Shown piece by piece: positions 48,627 to 59,800 of a stretch of DNA of 64,000 nt. Source of the stretch: a virus; IMG/VR virus record IMGVR_UViG_3300020470_005894, positions 29,915 through 93,914 of that record. One strand, written 5' to 3'. A program made the position numbers and the translations under genes. The notes beneath the pieces were generated by a model that had not been told where the DNA came from, ran no database searches, and was given only the letters and a program-made list of their open reading frames with translations. The stretch's first letter is position 1, and each line of letters starts with the position of its first letter.

Positions 48627-51542
48627 TTATTCTGTATCATTTGTTTTCTCAAAAGTGAAATTAATATCAATTTTTTTACCGCTGCCTTTTGATGTCAGCC
48701 TTAGTTTGTACTTTTTCTTTTTTTCTTCTGTAGAGAATATGCCGTCTACGTCTTCTTTTTCAGAAAAATACAACTGTTTTAAACTAGGCTTTAAATAGAC
48801 ATATTTCTGGCACTCTTTTATAAAAGTCACAGGATCCACAGGATCTATGGAAATAATTCTTATTATTGGCTTCACAGCTCCTTTTTCGTCTATCATTTCG
48901 ACTTCATAAACTGGTGAAGGATTTGAAACGTGGCCATAATCGTCAATCGCCCTAAAAGTATAATAATACTTTGTATTTGGCAAAAGAGTTTCCTCAAAAA
49001 TAGAATTTACATTGTCTTTATATAAAGAAAAATCAGAATATGAATTCGGTCTTTCTGTTATTCTAAATATTTGAAATTTTTTAACTGGATCATCGTTGGC
49101 AAATTCAACTGCTTGGTCTTCTAGAGCCTGGCTTGTATCAGGATCTGAAACCAATTGTGATCTTTTTACTAAATCAAATTTTTCGTTATCGCTGTTTAAT
49201 ATTATAACAGGCTTCTGCTTCATTCTCCCAGTTGTCCCATTCAACATTATTTTTAAGCGATCGCTAACGGAGTAATAAGGTATAATATTAACATCCGGCG
49301 GCATAGGCGGCTTATCCATTATAAGCACCTCGGGAGTTGAAAAAATCTTGTCCTCTATTACTTTTATACTTGGCTCAACTCGGACAAGAAATTTAGAGGA
49401 AAATTGGAATAATCCATTATCAAGCTCAATCGGAGGGCTTTGAATTCCATCAAACAATTCTCCACCTTGTCCTTCGGCGGGCTTTATAAGTAAATTTGAC
49501 AAATCACCCAAATCAGATTTCCTTGCTTCTTGTTCATTTGACAAAACAAAAGGAGTATCTGGATTATCTGTCGACTTCCCCCAAAAATATCGATACTTAC
49601 TACCAAATACTACACGTATTGCATAAACGTCGTATTTATATGTAGCATAGGTGTGATGCTTAAGCTGGGTGTCAACATACTTGACAATATCCAGATCAGA
49701 AGTATTGGGTATGAAAATACTTTGCACTGGCTCAAATTCGTCAGAATCTGTTTTTTTAACCATTTTTTCTATTTTGTAAAAAATATCTTCGTTGTAACAG
49801 GGTGTGCCGTTGATTATATCAAAATAACTTCTTCGATGTGTTTTATATAAGTTCAGCAACTTCATCCTAAAAGCTGTGCCGCTCATCATTTTAAAAACAA
49901 CATTATCATCATTCAATAACTTAACTGGATCATTGAAATCATCACGAACAAAAGACACATAGTTTCTAATATCTTTAGGGAAAGAATTATCAAATGCATT
50001 CATATGGCTATCGATATCTGTAGTTATAAAATTTTGTGCTTCTAAATCTAAATTAAATTCTTGCTTTTCCATAGCCTGTGATAATTCATTTTCAGAGTAA
50101 TCTATAGTAAACCCAGAGAGATCAGTATAAATTTTTTCATTAGTATATTCTCTCATCTTCTTAGGGTGAGGGTTCCATGGATCAATTATACCATATGTAT
50201 ATTGAATATTGTTTTCAGGATCATATTTTCTAGCCGCTAGCAAATAAGAATAATATCTTGTCAAGAAAAGATCTTTCATAAGATCACCAAGAGAAGTTTT
50301 TCTAGCTGCGGTAAAACTAAGCTCAGTATAGAAAGGAAAATATTTTTTATACTGGTCAACTTTGTCCATTATAGGAATGAAATTTGGACTGAAAACAACT
50401 CTAGACATTATTCTTTCTAGAGATTGTAGTTTATTTAACTTGTTTGTATTTTGAAACTTGAGACTTCCGTAGTAATCTAGACTTGCCGCAAAAGTGTCAA
50501 AATATTCTTCAAAGAGCGAATATGGATCTTGCTTAGAAAAATCAGACATAATTATTCTTTCTAAAATTTTATTTGAACCTGCGACTAGCTCATTTGTTAG
50601 TTGGTCTTCGCTGCTAATCAATAAAGTGCCATGTAAAGTCAACAAAGACTCTAGGGGATATTTTTGATATAAATTAGTGTATACGCCATAGTTATTTTCT
50701 ACATTTTCACTAAAGTTGCTTCCTTCTTCAGTTCCTGACTGTCCAGCCATAAACTGATAAGGAAAAAAATAATCAATCATCTCATCCAATTGATAAGCAC
50801 CATTTTGCAAAATTTTATCATTTTTTGCTAATCTTAAAAATGAATATATATTTGGAAGGGAATTTTGCATCCCCATTCTTCCACCTGTAACTAGCTCAAA
50901 ATTCTTACTGTCTAAAAGTTCGTTATAATAAGTCTGATAATCAGCAAAAAAAGCCTTGCCAACAGGCTGTTTTGAAATTATTTCGTCAGGAGTAAAAGGC
51001 ACTTTTGCTTTGTAATGGTGATCATAGAAATAATGATCTGGACGCACAATTGGGTTGACATTAATAGGCTGCTGAGGTTGCTGACTGGTGTCTGTATTAT
51101 TTATTCCGCATTTTGTATAAAGAGTCCAAAGCTGTACTGGAGCAGCAGCATTAGTATTGTCGCCAAGCCAATTGGTATCTTTATCCGCATATCCCTTTAA
51201 CATGATGGTTTGGTCTAACACTAAGCCTGTAGAATCATTATTGCCTTTATATTCATATGGTTCTTCGCACTGTACTAAATCAATTGTACGGCCTGCAAAG
51301 GCCTTAAATTTTTGCCAATCGTTGGATAAAGCTGTCGTTCCATTAATTTCTTGATAATCCCAGTTTTTTCCAGCGACAATCCTCACAGCATCAGAAAAGC
51401 CATGATCAAAATAAACAGCATTTGCAGGCGTAGACACTATTAAGTCCTGATGGAGTTCACCAAAATTCGACGCTTTTCTTCTAGCGTTAAAATATGATTG
51501 GTCAGATATTACCAATTTTTCTTTTCCGGTTATATCAGTCAT
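48627..51542 (-). CDS. Large virion protein with fibronectin-III-like C-terminal domain
   Basis: The product has 971 residues. The first 500 are Tyr/Asn/Asp-rich with several helix-strand blocks and no known fold by eye. Residues about 815-905 (KKFQIFRITERPNSYSDFSL, LLPNTKYYYTFRAIDDYGHV and SNPSPVYEV) match a fibronectin type III domain, common in surface-exposed phage proteins. The end is basic and polar. It overlaps the upstream gene by 8 nt (ATGACTGA). A baseplate or fibre role is probable. Confidence 0.65.
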   Translation of the reverse strand: MTDITGKEKLVISDQSYFNARRKASNFGELHQDLIVSTPANAVYFDHGFSDAVRIVAGKNWDYQEINGTTALSNDWQKFKAFAGRTIDLVQCEEPYEYKGNNDSTGLVLDQTIMLKGYADKDTNWLGDNTNAAAPVQLWTLYTKCGINNTDTSQQPQQPINVNPIVRPDHYFYDHHYKAKVPFTPDEIISKQPVGKAFFADYQTYYNELLDSKNFELVTGGRMGMQNSLPNIYSFLRLAKNDKILQNGAYQLDEMIDYFFPYQFMAGQSGTEEGSNFSENVENNYGVYTNLYQKYPLESLLTLHGTLLISSEDQLTNELVAGSNKILERIIMSDFSKQDPYSLFEEYFDTFAASLDYYGSLKFQNTNKLNKLQSLERIMSRVVFSPNFIPIMDKVDQYKKYFPFYTELSFTAARKTSLGDLMKDLFLTRYYSYLLAARKYDPENNIQYTYGIIDPWNPHPKKMREYTNEKIYTDLSGFTIDYSENELSQAMEKQEFNLDLEAQNFITTDIDSHMNAFDNSFPKDIRNYVSFVRDDFNDPVKLLNDDNVVFKMMSGTAFRMKLLNLYKTHRRSYFDIINGTPCYNEDIFYKIEKMVKKTDSDEFEPVQSIFIPNTSDLDIVKYVDTQLKHHTYATYKYDVYAIRVVFGSKYRYFWGKSTDNPDTPFVLSNEQEARKSDLGDLSNLLIKPAEGQGGELFDGIQSPPIELDNGLFQFSSKFLVRVEPSIKVIEDKIFSTPEVLIMDKPPMPPDVNIIPYYSVSDRLKIMLNGTTGRMKQKPVIILNSDNEKFDLVKRSQLVSDPDTSQALEDQAVEFANDDPVKKFQIFRITERPNSYSDFSLYKDNVNSIFEETLLPNTKYYYTFRAIDDYGHVSNPSPVYEVEMIDEKGAVKPIIRIISIDPVDPVTFIKECQKYVYLKPSLKQLYFSEKEDVDGIFSTEEKKKKYKLRLTSKGSGKKIDINFTFEKTNDTE

Positions 51543-54500
51543 ATAAATTTCCTATTTCTTGTTGTAGGCCGGCTGCTCCAGTTTGCAAGTCAGTTTGAGT
51601 GCCAGCTGCGCCTGCGCCCATTTGAGAAGACTCACCACCGGTGGTGGTTTCTGCAGCTGCTGTCATTGTACCAAGATTGGTGCCAGGATCGCCAGAGATC
51701 ATTATGTTTCCAGGATTGTTAGCTGGTTTTCCAGAGGCATCTGTTTTCTCTCCCGCGGAAGATACTGCAGTTGTACCTTCATTAAACATTTTATTTTTCT
51801 GTAAGCCGTTTGATGCAAACTTGTCTTCCATCGGTCCATCCGGGCCGTAATCCGGGCCATACTTATACTCTGTCAATTGCATCATTTGGTCAAACACCTC
51901 CTCTATGTTAGCGCCAGTTGCAATTGCAGCGTCGACGCCACCTGGAAGAGGGAATCCCATTGATGCCCACGTGCTATCGTCGCCGCCGATGTCTCCACCT
52001 TGCTGAGCTACCCACACACTCTCATCACCAACAACATCCTCTGATTCTGCTGGTGGTTCTGGAATATATTCCTCGTACACAGGAGCGGGCAGGTCAATTT
52101 CCCAAACTCCATAATCCATCGTAGCGCCGGAGCCAGTAGGTTTGCCATCTATAATAAAATATCTATCTAATATCGGCGCGCTTATTCCTAAATTCTGTGC
52201 ATCTTCAGTTAGTGACATCCTGCAAAAAAGCTTTTGCTCTTCTTGCATATTGTCTAAATCTTCTGCTGTTAAAGGACCCCACATATATTCATCGTCCTTC
52301 GCTAAATTATATCCGGCAATTTGCTGTCCTATGGGAACTACATACCCAGTCGGAAATTCAGGATATGCTTTTAATACATCGACCCTGACAGTCATGCCGG
52401 CGTAGAAAAACAAAGATGATAGCCTTGAAGACCAACTAGATTCATTATTTTTATATGATCTCCATGCACTTATTGCTGCCACCATATCCTCACGAATTGA
52501 ACTATCGTCTATCTTAGAGATATGATACATCTTTTGATATGGTGGTATTTTACTGTTATCAGCTCCTGAGAATAATAAAGGTAGGTTAGGTAATGATGGT
52601 CTTTCAATCATATCTTGTGAACTGTCGAATATAAGTTTTCTAAGAAAATTTTGCGACAGCATATTGCCATCTGCATAATCATCTTTAAGCCACAGACCTT
52701 TTTTAGTACCGCCGCCGACAAATGGCTGGTGATATTCTTCATGGTCTGCGATATCCGGAAAAGTCGCTCCTGGTCTTTTACTGAAAGTATCACCATAAAA
52801 TTTTTCATAGTTTGTTAAGCTAAGCACGGATATTCCATATCTTTCTGTGAGATTCTTATAAGCCTCTCTAGTTTCAATCTGTTTCGGTGTTACATTTGTG
52901 CCAGCAACGTCATACTGTGTAGGCCCTATCGAAAAAGCATCGGTCAAATCTGCAACTGAAATATCTTTTTTATTTAAATTATAGCTTAATAAAGCCAATA
53001 AAAGTAATTCATGAGATTCATAATCTAGATAAGTGTTAGAAAAAATATCTGAAGCTTCGCCAGACGTAAAATACTTGTTTGCAATTCCACTAAATACGTT
53101 ATAAAAATAACTATATGATCTTTTTTGTAGTTTATCAGGATCATATCTTTGTATAGAATCAGAAAGCTCAATCAGCGAAGGAGACAAATAAGAGTAGCCA
53201 CTATCAGAAAATTTACCTAATTGTAAATTTTTTAATTCTGGTGGTGATTGGGGATGATTCATATCCCTATTCCACAGCTCATCAAAATTAGAAAAAGTTG
53301 AAGTATCATAGCCGTTATGAATTTTTGCAACCTCTAATTTACATCTTTCTTTGTAAGTATTAACATATATTCTACGCAATCCATAATCTGCAAAATGGTT
53401 GTTGTTTACAAAGTCGGTGCCAATGTTTAGATACTCGGCGTATATATTTTCATTTCCTGTTGTTTCAAATACATTGCTAAAAACATGACTATCGTTTATA
53501 AAAACATCTGTTGGCGACACGTCATAATCAGAAAAATTATTAAAATTATAACCGTCTGTTTTTGCTGAATTAGCTAATTCATTACCAGTCTTACTTAACT
53601 TTGTTAGATCTAATAGACTTTCAAGCTTAGCAATTGCCGACTGAAAAAACTTTCTAACAAAATCAATGCCATTAGGTGTTCCATCTTGAGGGCTAATTAA
53701 AGAAACCACCGTATAAGGACTAAAAGCGCCATCTGGTAAATTATAAAGACCAAATATAATTTTATATTTACCTAAAAGATCGGTTATTGTTTTAAATTCT
53801 GTGTTATCACCGGCTAATGCTGAAAGTCTTGGGTGGCCAATTATATAATTTGCGAATTGATCAATAAATTTATTTGATTTACTATCAAAGTAAGGCCTTA
53901 AACTTTGTTTAAGATCGCCTTGTCCTAAAAGAAGCGATTTTTTACTAGGATCTCCGCCTATGAGCTTATCAGTAAGTGGGTCAATATAATATTCCATCGC
54001 TGTTTCGTAATACTCGTCTAACATAATTTTTATAGAATTTGTTTCTCTAAGAAGATCTTGCAAGAACGCGTAAGTTCCATCCTGAAAAGTTATTTCAATT
54101 CTGTACTGATAAACACCGGCAGTTTTTTCACCAACATCCAAGTCAGAAAAAGTAAAAAACCTTTGCTTAAAGGGATTAAAATCGCCACCCATAACCAATT
54201 CTACCAAGCCATTAGTTTGATTTGGTGTTTGGTAGCCTGCGCCATCAGAAATAGTGCCTATTAAATAAGAGGGCTCTTCATATTCTGTATCATTTGCATA
54301 TCTCTCTCTTGTGGAAGTAGTTGATCTTTTATTCACTCGATCCCTAAACATTTTTATTTCTAAAATTTTAGAGTTATTAACCACCTGCAGTCTAGATTCT
54401 TCAAGAAGCGTCTTAGCAGAACCCGGCGCGTCGTTGCCGAGAGTTTTATCAAACAAGATTGGATATAACTTAGAATTGCTACGCAAAAACTGCTGTATAT

Positions 54501-55839
54501 CTATAAAGAACATACCCCTGGCGTTACTTCTTCTATCTCGGGTTAAGTATAGTTTTGAAAATTCTGCATCATTATCATAATATGAGGTACCAACAGCGTT
54601 GTACTGAGCCTCCAGCCCAGCACTCCTTCTATCGCCAAATTTACTTAAGTATTTGCGACTTTCTTTTTGAAATGGGGACAAAAAAAGCTTAACAGCGTCT
54701 TCTGCATCCTCATTAAGACTAAAAAGCGGTGATTCCACACCAAAACCCATAAAGCCATCATATGGTTGAGTCGACAAATCTACTCGAAAGTCTTGTATTA
54801 GTGCATTAGGCATTTTGTTTAAAGAAAGTCTATGTTGATTAACGCCAGACATGTGTCTTTCACCAACCATCCAGCCTCTATTCTCTCCAAAACCACCATC
54901 TCCAGCGTAGCCATCAGGAGCTGGATTAAAACCTTGAGCATGTAAGTGAACAGAGCCCTCCCAAATTTTACCGTTCGGCAGTGTGAATACTTCTCTTGTT
55001 TTTGTGGGCGCCCCGTCTTTAAACACTATCTCTGTGTTCATCGGACCTTCAATAATCATAGCCTCTAATAGATCTCCAAAATCAAAATTTATGTCATCAA
55101 AGGCCCCGGTAGCATTAAAAAAATCAGGTATGTGCAGCATTGAATAAAATAGAAATCCTAAATTAGGATCTTGCTGCAAATTATGCCTAAACGTTTGTTG
55201 AAACGGGATGACATAGTATGGCTTCCCATTTTTTATTTCTTGTCTTGCTTGACCCACAGACAGGTCTTGCATCGACCACCCCTGGCCCATAGGATTATCA
55301 ATATAGCTAGCTTTGCCAGATAAGTTTTGTAAAATATTAGAATTATTCATCCTTAAAGGAGGAGAATGAAACTCGCTGTCATCACCGAACGTAAAGTCGT
55401 CTTGCACTGGAAATATTGTTTGGCTAGCTAAGCTTATCCCCTCTCCCACACCACCTGCCGAAGCTCCACTTCCTAAACTGCTTCTTGGTATATATCCGTC
55501 ACCAACTTGCTGCTTTGCAACATAAACGCTGCCAACATCTGCATATGTCATATTTTGTGTGGGCATTGGATTATTGCTAGCTAGTAGCTTTTTTATATTG
55601 TCTGCATTTCGAAAGGGAATTACCTCAATCATCATCGAATCGTAAATATTAGCCCCTAAAATATTAAAATTATTTAACCAATTTGATTCACTTAAACCAG
55701 CAGCTGATTGGTATAGTTCAAAGTGAAGAGTAACATTGACATCGCTTGAATCCTCGGGATGATTCTCTAAAACTATGTTTTTACAATAAACATGTGGAAG
55801 AAAGCCGCCGCCAGTTATCATATCTAATATGGCAGACAT
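51535..55839 (-). CDS. Very large virion protein
   Basis: The protein has 1434 residues; ATG 55839 has GGGGAGA 7 nt upstream, while the earlier TTG at 55845 has no RBS. The N-terminus (MSAILDMITGGGFLPHVYCK, NIVLENHPEDSSDVNVTLHF) is a beta-rich domain. The centre is mixed, with many Tyr/Asn/Asp runs. The last 200 residues are Gly/Ala/Ser/Thr-rich and low in complexity (AAETTTGGESSQMGAGAAGT). No membrane segment. Its start overlaps the stop codon of the 333-residue gene. Size and position suggest a baseplate wedge or large fibre-base component. Family not recognised. Confidence 0.6.
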   Translation of the reverse strand: MSAILDMITGGGFLPHVYCKNIVLENHPEDSSDVNVTLHFELYQSAAGLSESNWLNNFNILGANIYDSMMIEVIPFRNADNIKKLLASNNPMPTQNMTYADVGSVYVAKQQVGDGYIPRSSLGSGASAGGVGEGISLASQTIFPVQDDFTFGDDSEFHSPPLRMNNSNILQNLSGKASYIDNPMGQGWSMQDLSVGQARQEIKNGKPYYVIPFQQTFRHNLQQDPNLGFLFYSMLHIPDFFNATGAFDDINFDFGDLLEAMIIEGPMNTEIVFKDGAPTKTREVFTLPNGKIWEGSVHLHAQGFNPAPDGYAGDGGFGENRGWMVGERHMSGVNQHRLSLNKMPNALIQDFRVDLSTQPYDGFMGFGVESPLFSLNEDAEDAVKLFLSPFQKESRKYLSKFGDRRSAGLEAQYNAVGTSYYDNDAEFSKLYLTRDRRSNARGMFFIDIQQFLRSNSKLYPILFDKTLGNDAPGSAKTLLEESRLQVVNNSKILEIKMFRDRVNKRSTTSTRERYANDTEYEEPSYLIGTISDGAGYQTPNQTNGLVELVMGGDFNPFKQRFFTFSDLDVGEKTAGVYQYRIEITFQDGTYAFLQDLLRETNSIKIMLDEYYETAMEYYIDPLTDKLIGGDPSKKSLLLGQGDLKQSLRPYFDSKSNKFIDQFANYIIGHPRLSALAGDNTEFKTITDLLGKYKIIFGLYNLPDGAFSPYTVVSLISPQDGTPNGIDFVRKFFQSAIAKLESLLDLTKLSKTGNELANSAKTDGYNFNNFSDYDVSPTDVFINDSHVFSNVFETTGNENIYAEYLNIGTDFVNNNHFADYGLRRIYVNTYKERCKLEVAKIHNGYDTSTFSNFDELWNRDMNHPQSPPELKNLQLGKFSDSGYSYLSPSLIELSDSIQRYDPDKLQKRSYSYFYNVFSGIANKYFTSGEASDIFSNTYLDYESHELLLLALLSYNLNKKDISVADLTDAFSIGPTQYDVAGTNVTPKQIETREAYKNLTERYGISVLSLTNYEKFYGDTFSKRPGATFPDIADHEEYHQPFVGGGTKKGLWLKDDYADGNMLSQNFLRKLIFDSSQDMIERPSLPNLPLLFSGADNSKIPPYQKMYHISKIDDSSIREDMVAAISAWRSYKNNESSWSSRLSSLFFYAGMTVRVDVLKAYPEFPTGYVVPIGQQIAGYNLAKDDEYMWGPLTAEDLDNMQEEQKLFCRMSLTEDAQNLGISAPILDRYFIIDGKPTGSGATMDYGVWEIDLPAPVYEEYIPEPPAESEDVVGDESVWVAQQGGDIGGDDSTWASMGFPLPGGVDAAIATGANIEEVFDQMMQLTEYKYGPDYGPDGPMEDKFASNGLQKNKMFNEGTTAVSSAGEKTDASGKPANNPGNIMISGDPGTNLGTMTAAAETTTGGESSQMGAGAAGTQTDLQTGAAGLQQEIGNLYD

Positions 55840-56840
55840 TAGCAAATCTCCCCGGGAGTATCTGAGCCACCTTCGTAAATATTAAAGGTTTTTCTCTTTT
55901 GTTTATCAATAACTTCTTGACAATGTAAAGTTCTAGGATCTGCAAAAACACCCAGCTTTTGATCAATAGGATCAAGCTCGCATAAAATTTCTTCATCTAT
56001 CTCGTCATCTATTAAGATATCAAAATAATACTCAGAATTTTTCATATTTTCAACAGGATCAGTTTCATCCATAAAAGACAATTCACTTTCCGGATCATGA
56101 TGTGTAGAGAATGATAGAGGCCTTAATGTTTCTAATATTTTGCCATTTTTTTCTTCTTCTAAAATCTCATAAAGCTCGACATCAAAGTTTTTTTTCTGAT
56201 AAAAACCATTTTCCTCAGAAACTTTTAATAATACATACATCTCTTCTTCTGTGGATGTTATTGCTATATCTGAAAAAAGAGGTCCTTCTTCAAATTCGTC
56301 TAGTATATCCTCACCTTCAATACCCTCATCCTCTAAATTAATAACTTTAATTTTTGTATGACAATCTAGTTGAGGAGTTAAAATATTATTACTTCCGCCA
56401 TCGGGCCCGGGAAGATCTTGATAAGTCAAGGCGCCGGATAAATGACCATTCAAAAATAAAACCGACCAAGACGGTATATATTCTGAATTTATATCACTAG
56501 CCCCTAAAGGCTGTGTCAAAGCATAGTTTTTCTCTGGACTTCTTTGTAATGTTGCGGCGCCTACAGTTTCTTTTCCTGATAAAACTAAATTGTAATTATT
56601 GCCAAATTGCCTCTCTAGGGATGAAAAGCTTATTTGAGGATGACATGTTTGAGTAGATCTTATTCTCTCTTCAGACTCATTTTGAAGCTCAACAATTCCT
56701 GCTTTTTCAGAATTATACAAAATATTATCGTCAAAAAAAGAATAATATACAGGAGAAAACTCTCCTTTAGATAACAGATGACGTCCAAATTGAGTTAATT
56801 TAATATCTATGACTTCTTCTTTTTTATTAAAAAATTCCAT
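55839..56840 (-). CDS. Virion structural protein, conserved in large T4-like phages
   Basis: The 333-residue protein opens with MEFFNKKEEVIDIKLTQFGR and continues HLLSKGEFSPVYYSFFDDNI, a start I have seen in structural proteins of large myophages. The rest is acidic (EGIEGEDILDEFEEGPLF) with mixed strands. It is coupled by overlap on both sides (TAATG with the 2375-residue gene, TAATG with the 1434-residue gene), so three proteins are made from one unit and probably assemble together. Exact role unknown; baseplate or tail-fibre attachment is likely. Confidence 0.65.
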   Translation of the reverse strand: MEFFNKKEEVIDIKLTQFGRHLLSKGEFSPVYYSFFDDNILYNSEKAGIVELQNESEERIRSTQTCHPQISFSSLERQFGNNYNLVLSGKETVGAATLQRSPEKNYALTQPLGASDINSEYIPSWSVLFLNGHLSGALTYQDLPGPDGGSNNILTPQLDCHTKIKVINLEDEGIEGEDILDEFEEGPLFSDIAITSTEEEMYVLLKVSEENGFYQKKNFDVELYEILEEEKNGKILETLRPLSFSTHHDPESELSFMDETDPVENMKNSEYYFDILIDDEIDEEILCELDPIDQKLGVFADPRTLHCQEVIDKQKRKTFNIYEGGSDTPGEIC

Positions 56841-59800
56841 TATTTATTTACCAACATATCTATGTCAATCTTGAGTGTTTCTATCAAAGAAAAATAATCG
56901 TAAGGCCAGTTTGAGCCCCAAACTTCACTATAAGTAATATTCTCTAGTATTGATTCACCAGAAACTTGTTTTTGATTTTCTCCTGTGTGAGCATATGGTG
57001 TAACATATTTTGCTCTCATTAATTCGTGCACCTGCCTATCACGATATTTTTTAAAATCTTTTGCCCCTCTCTGCTTTACCTTAAATACCATAAATTTTAT
57101 ATTTTTATAAAAATCTTTTGTACTCCAATTTGGTATTATAGATTTTTCCTCGTCAACATAGGCTTTAAAGAATGCAGGATCTTTTAACATACCTTGTGCT
57201 CGTAGAGGCGGAGACAAAAAGTTTTCATATCCCAAATCTTTAAAATATAATCTGTCTGTAGAGCCAGGAGTATTAAACGCTTCTTCAAAAATTGATTCAA
57301 AAGTTCTTCCCCCGCTTTCTGTAGCAATGACGCCAGCGGATCCAAGGTCATCGTAATTTCCTTGTCCAGCCAATATCTGATTGATGTATGCTATGACCGC
57401 TGCATCGCGCTCTTGGGGCCCATCGAATTCTAAAGTAGTATCCACTATTTGTTCTATAATTGTTTTAATTTTAGCACGAAATGCTGCTTCTTTACTAACA
57501 ACTGATTTTACACCATATGGCATCCATTCTGGCATAATTCCATCTGAATTCATTGGAGATAAAGAATTGGGCGATATTGATAAAGTACTAATGGCTTTTT
57601 CAATTTTTTGTGAAATTGTTGGCATAATACCTTGATATATATCGATTAAATCTTGTTTTGAAAAAGTGTGAGTAAATGGCACAACCATCATTTGAAATGG
57701 ACTGACATTACCATTGTGTATAAAATCAAACTCTGGCGGCAGTTGATAGCCTAAATTATGATAAGGATTTGCTAAATTATCAGTGTTTAAGAAAGGTTGT
57801 ATATCACCAATAAGAGTAGAAAGCATAGTTCCAACATCAGTTTGCAGCAAAGAATCCAAGTTTTTATTAAAAACAGCTGGAGTACTGCAGCCTAATAAAT
57901 TATAATTTTTTTGGTTTGGTACTAAATCATTACCAAAATCATGGCCATGGTAGAACTGCCCTCTTTTATGTCTAGGGATGTATTTTGATGTAAGGATCAT
58001 ACTAAGCATATTTTGAAATAAAACCGGTTGAATTGGCAAAAAATGTTTACCAGGTATAATTTCTACAGTGCTGTATAAATTGTAAAAACCAGTTTCAGCT
58101 TTACCCATTATATAATTTGCATTACTGTGGGTGCCGTCATCAAGTGGCTTATATAAATCATGGTACCCCTCAATAAATTCTATTGTCTGTTCACTCATCT
58201 TAGGACTGTATTTAATTGGAGTATCAAGATAAGGGATAATCACAATTGCCTCATGCACAGTTTTGCTGTTAGCAATTTTTCCAATTGGATATTTTTTAGT
58301 TTCGAAATCAATACGAGGAGCCAAAGAACCAGTTTTATTAGTAGTATTATTCTCCTCGGGAGGTAAAGTAAAAAATCCTCCTGGTGTAACGCCATCTGCA
58401 CTCGCGTTATTTGCCACAAATCCAACAGAACCAGAGATGTTTTCTTCTTGTGTGTCTGAAAACATACTTTTTATTTCTAAATAGAGGCCCTTATCCAACT
58501 CACCGAGCGCTTCTTCTTTTAAAACAGCACCTATTGCTTTTTTATCATAAGGATCTGTGCCATAACCACCCCAGAGGCCTCGGCCAGTTTTTATATCATG
58601 ATAAATATTTTTCACTAGACCAGTTTTTTCAAGAGGTTCTTCTAATATTTGGCCAGTTTGTCCGATATTAGATGCAAAAGATGACGTATATGCAAAAGAA
58701 GAAGAAAAGTCTAGCACTGGGCAGACCCACCATGGCGCAATATAAGAAGCATATTGAATCTCCGCAAAGGTATCTGCACCGGCAGCAGGACCAACAAACA
58801 AAAGATTCGAAAATTCTACACTTGCATCAATTTTCATTCTGTTTTGACCGGTTACCTCATAAGATGATGTAGTTGGCAAAGTTAAACAAAGAGCACGTTC
58901 GTCGCCATGATATGAGCCGGTGTCATATCTTTCAAAATTAAAAGAATTTTTAAGACTCTGGCCCCACAAAAAAGCATAAGTATCATCGATGGCTTGAGGC
59001 TCGTATTTTAAAATTTTACTACTAGCACCATAAAAATATGGAGGAGTATATGCTTGATAAGCTGGATCTTGTAAATTAAAATATAAATAAAGCTCAAAAT
59101 CGTAGCTAGCCAGTATTGGCTCCTCAACTAAAATTGGATCAAAAGCGCTGGTCTGTCCTAAGTCTGGAAGTAAAGCTTTACCTGCGCCTCTAACAGCTGC
59201 GTTAGTGCCATATCCATGAATATTAGGTGTGACACACTCCATAGCAGGACCATAAATATAGCCGCGCATGGTACTACCAAGTTTAGTTAAGGAAGATTCT
59301 CCGGCTAATAAAGGAGAGTTGCTGCCATCTAAGAATTTTCCTCCAATGCCAGCTTTTCTGGGTCCTTCGCACATAACTTGGTCTTTCCCTGCCTTAAGTT
59401 TGACTTCCATGACAAATTCTCTACCTAAGTCTCCTTCACTAAATTGTGCATTCAGAGAGTTTCTCGTTATGATTGGTAGTTTTAAACCTTTAGGGTAGGA
59501 TGAAAGATCTCCTATATTAATGCTGGGCTCTGAATCAGCAATAAAAAATTCCATTGTTTCGGCTAGATAATTATTAATGGCAGAATGATATAGATTTGCG
59601 TCTACATTAAACCTACTACTTAATATCTCATCTTTGAAACTATTATCGAAGGCCCCGCCGAACTCTGGGCTCAATATAGGAAACGAAGTATATCTAGCGC
59701 CTGGCGTTCCAGCCATGCCAACTGTTCCACGACGGTACTCAAAGCCTGGTAGAGTATACGCGCTGTCGGAAGTGGAGCGGCGATCTGCCTCAACAAAATC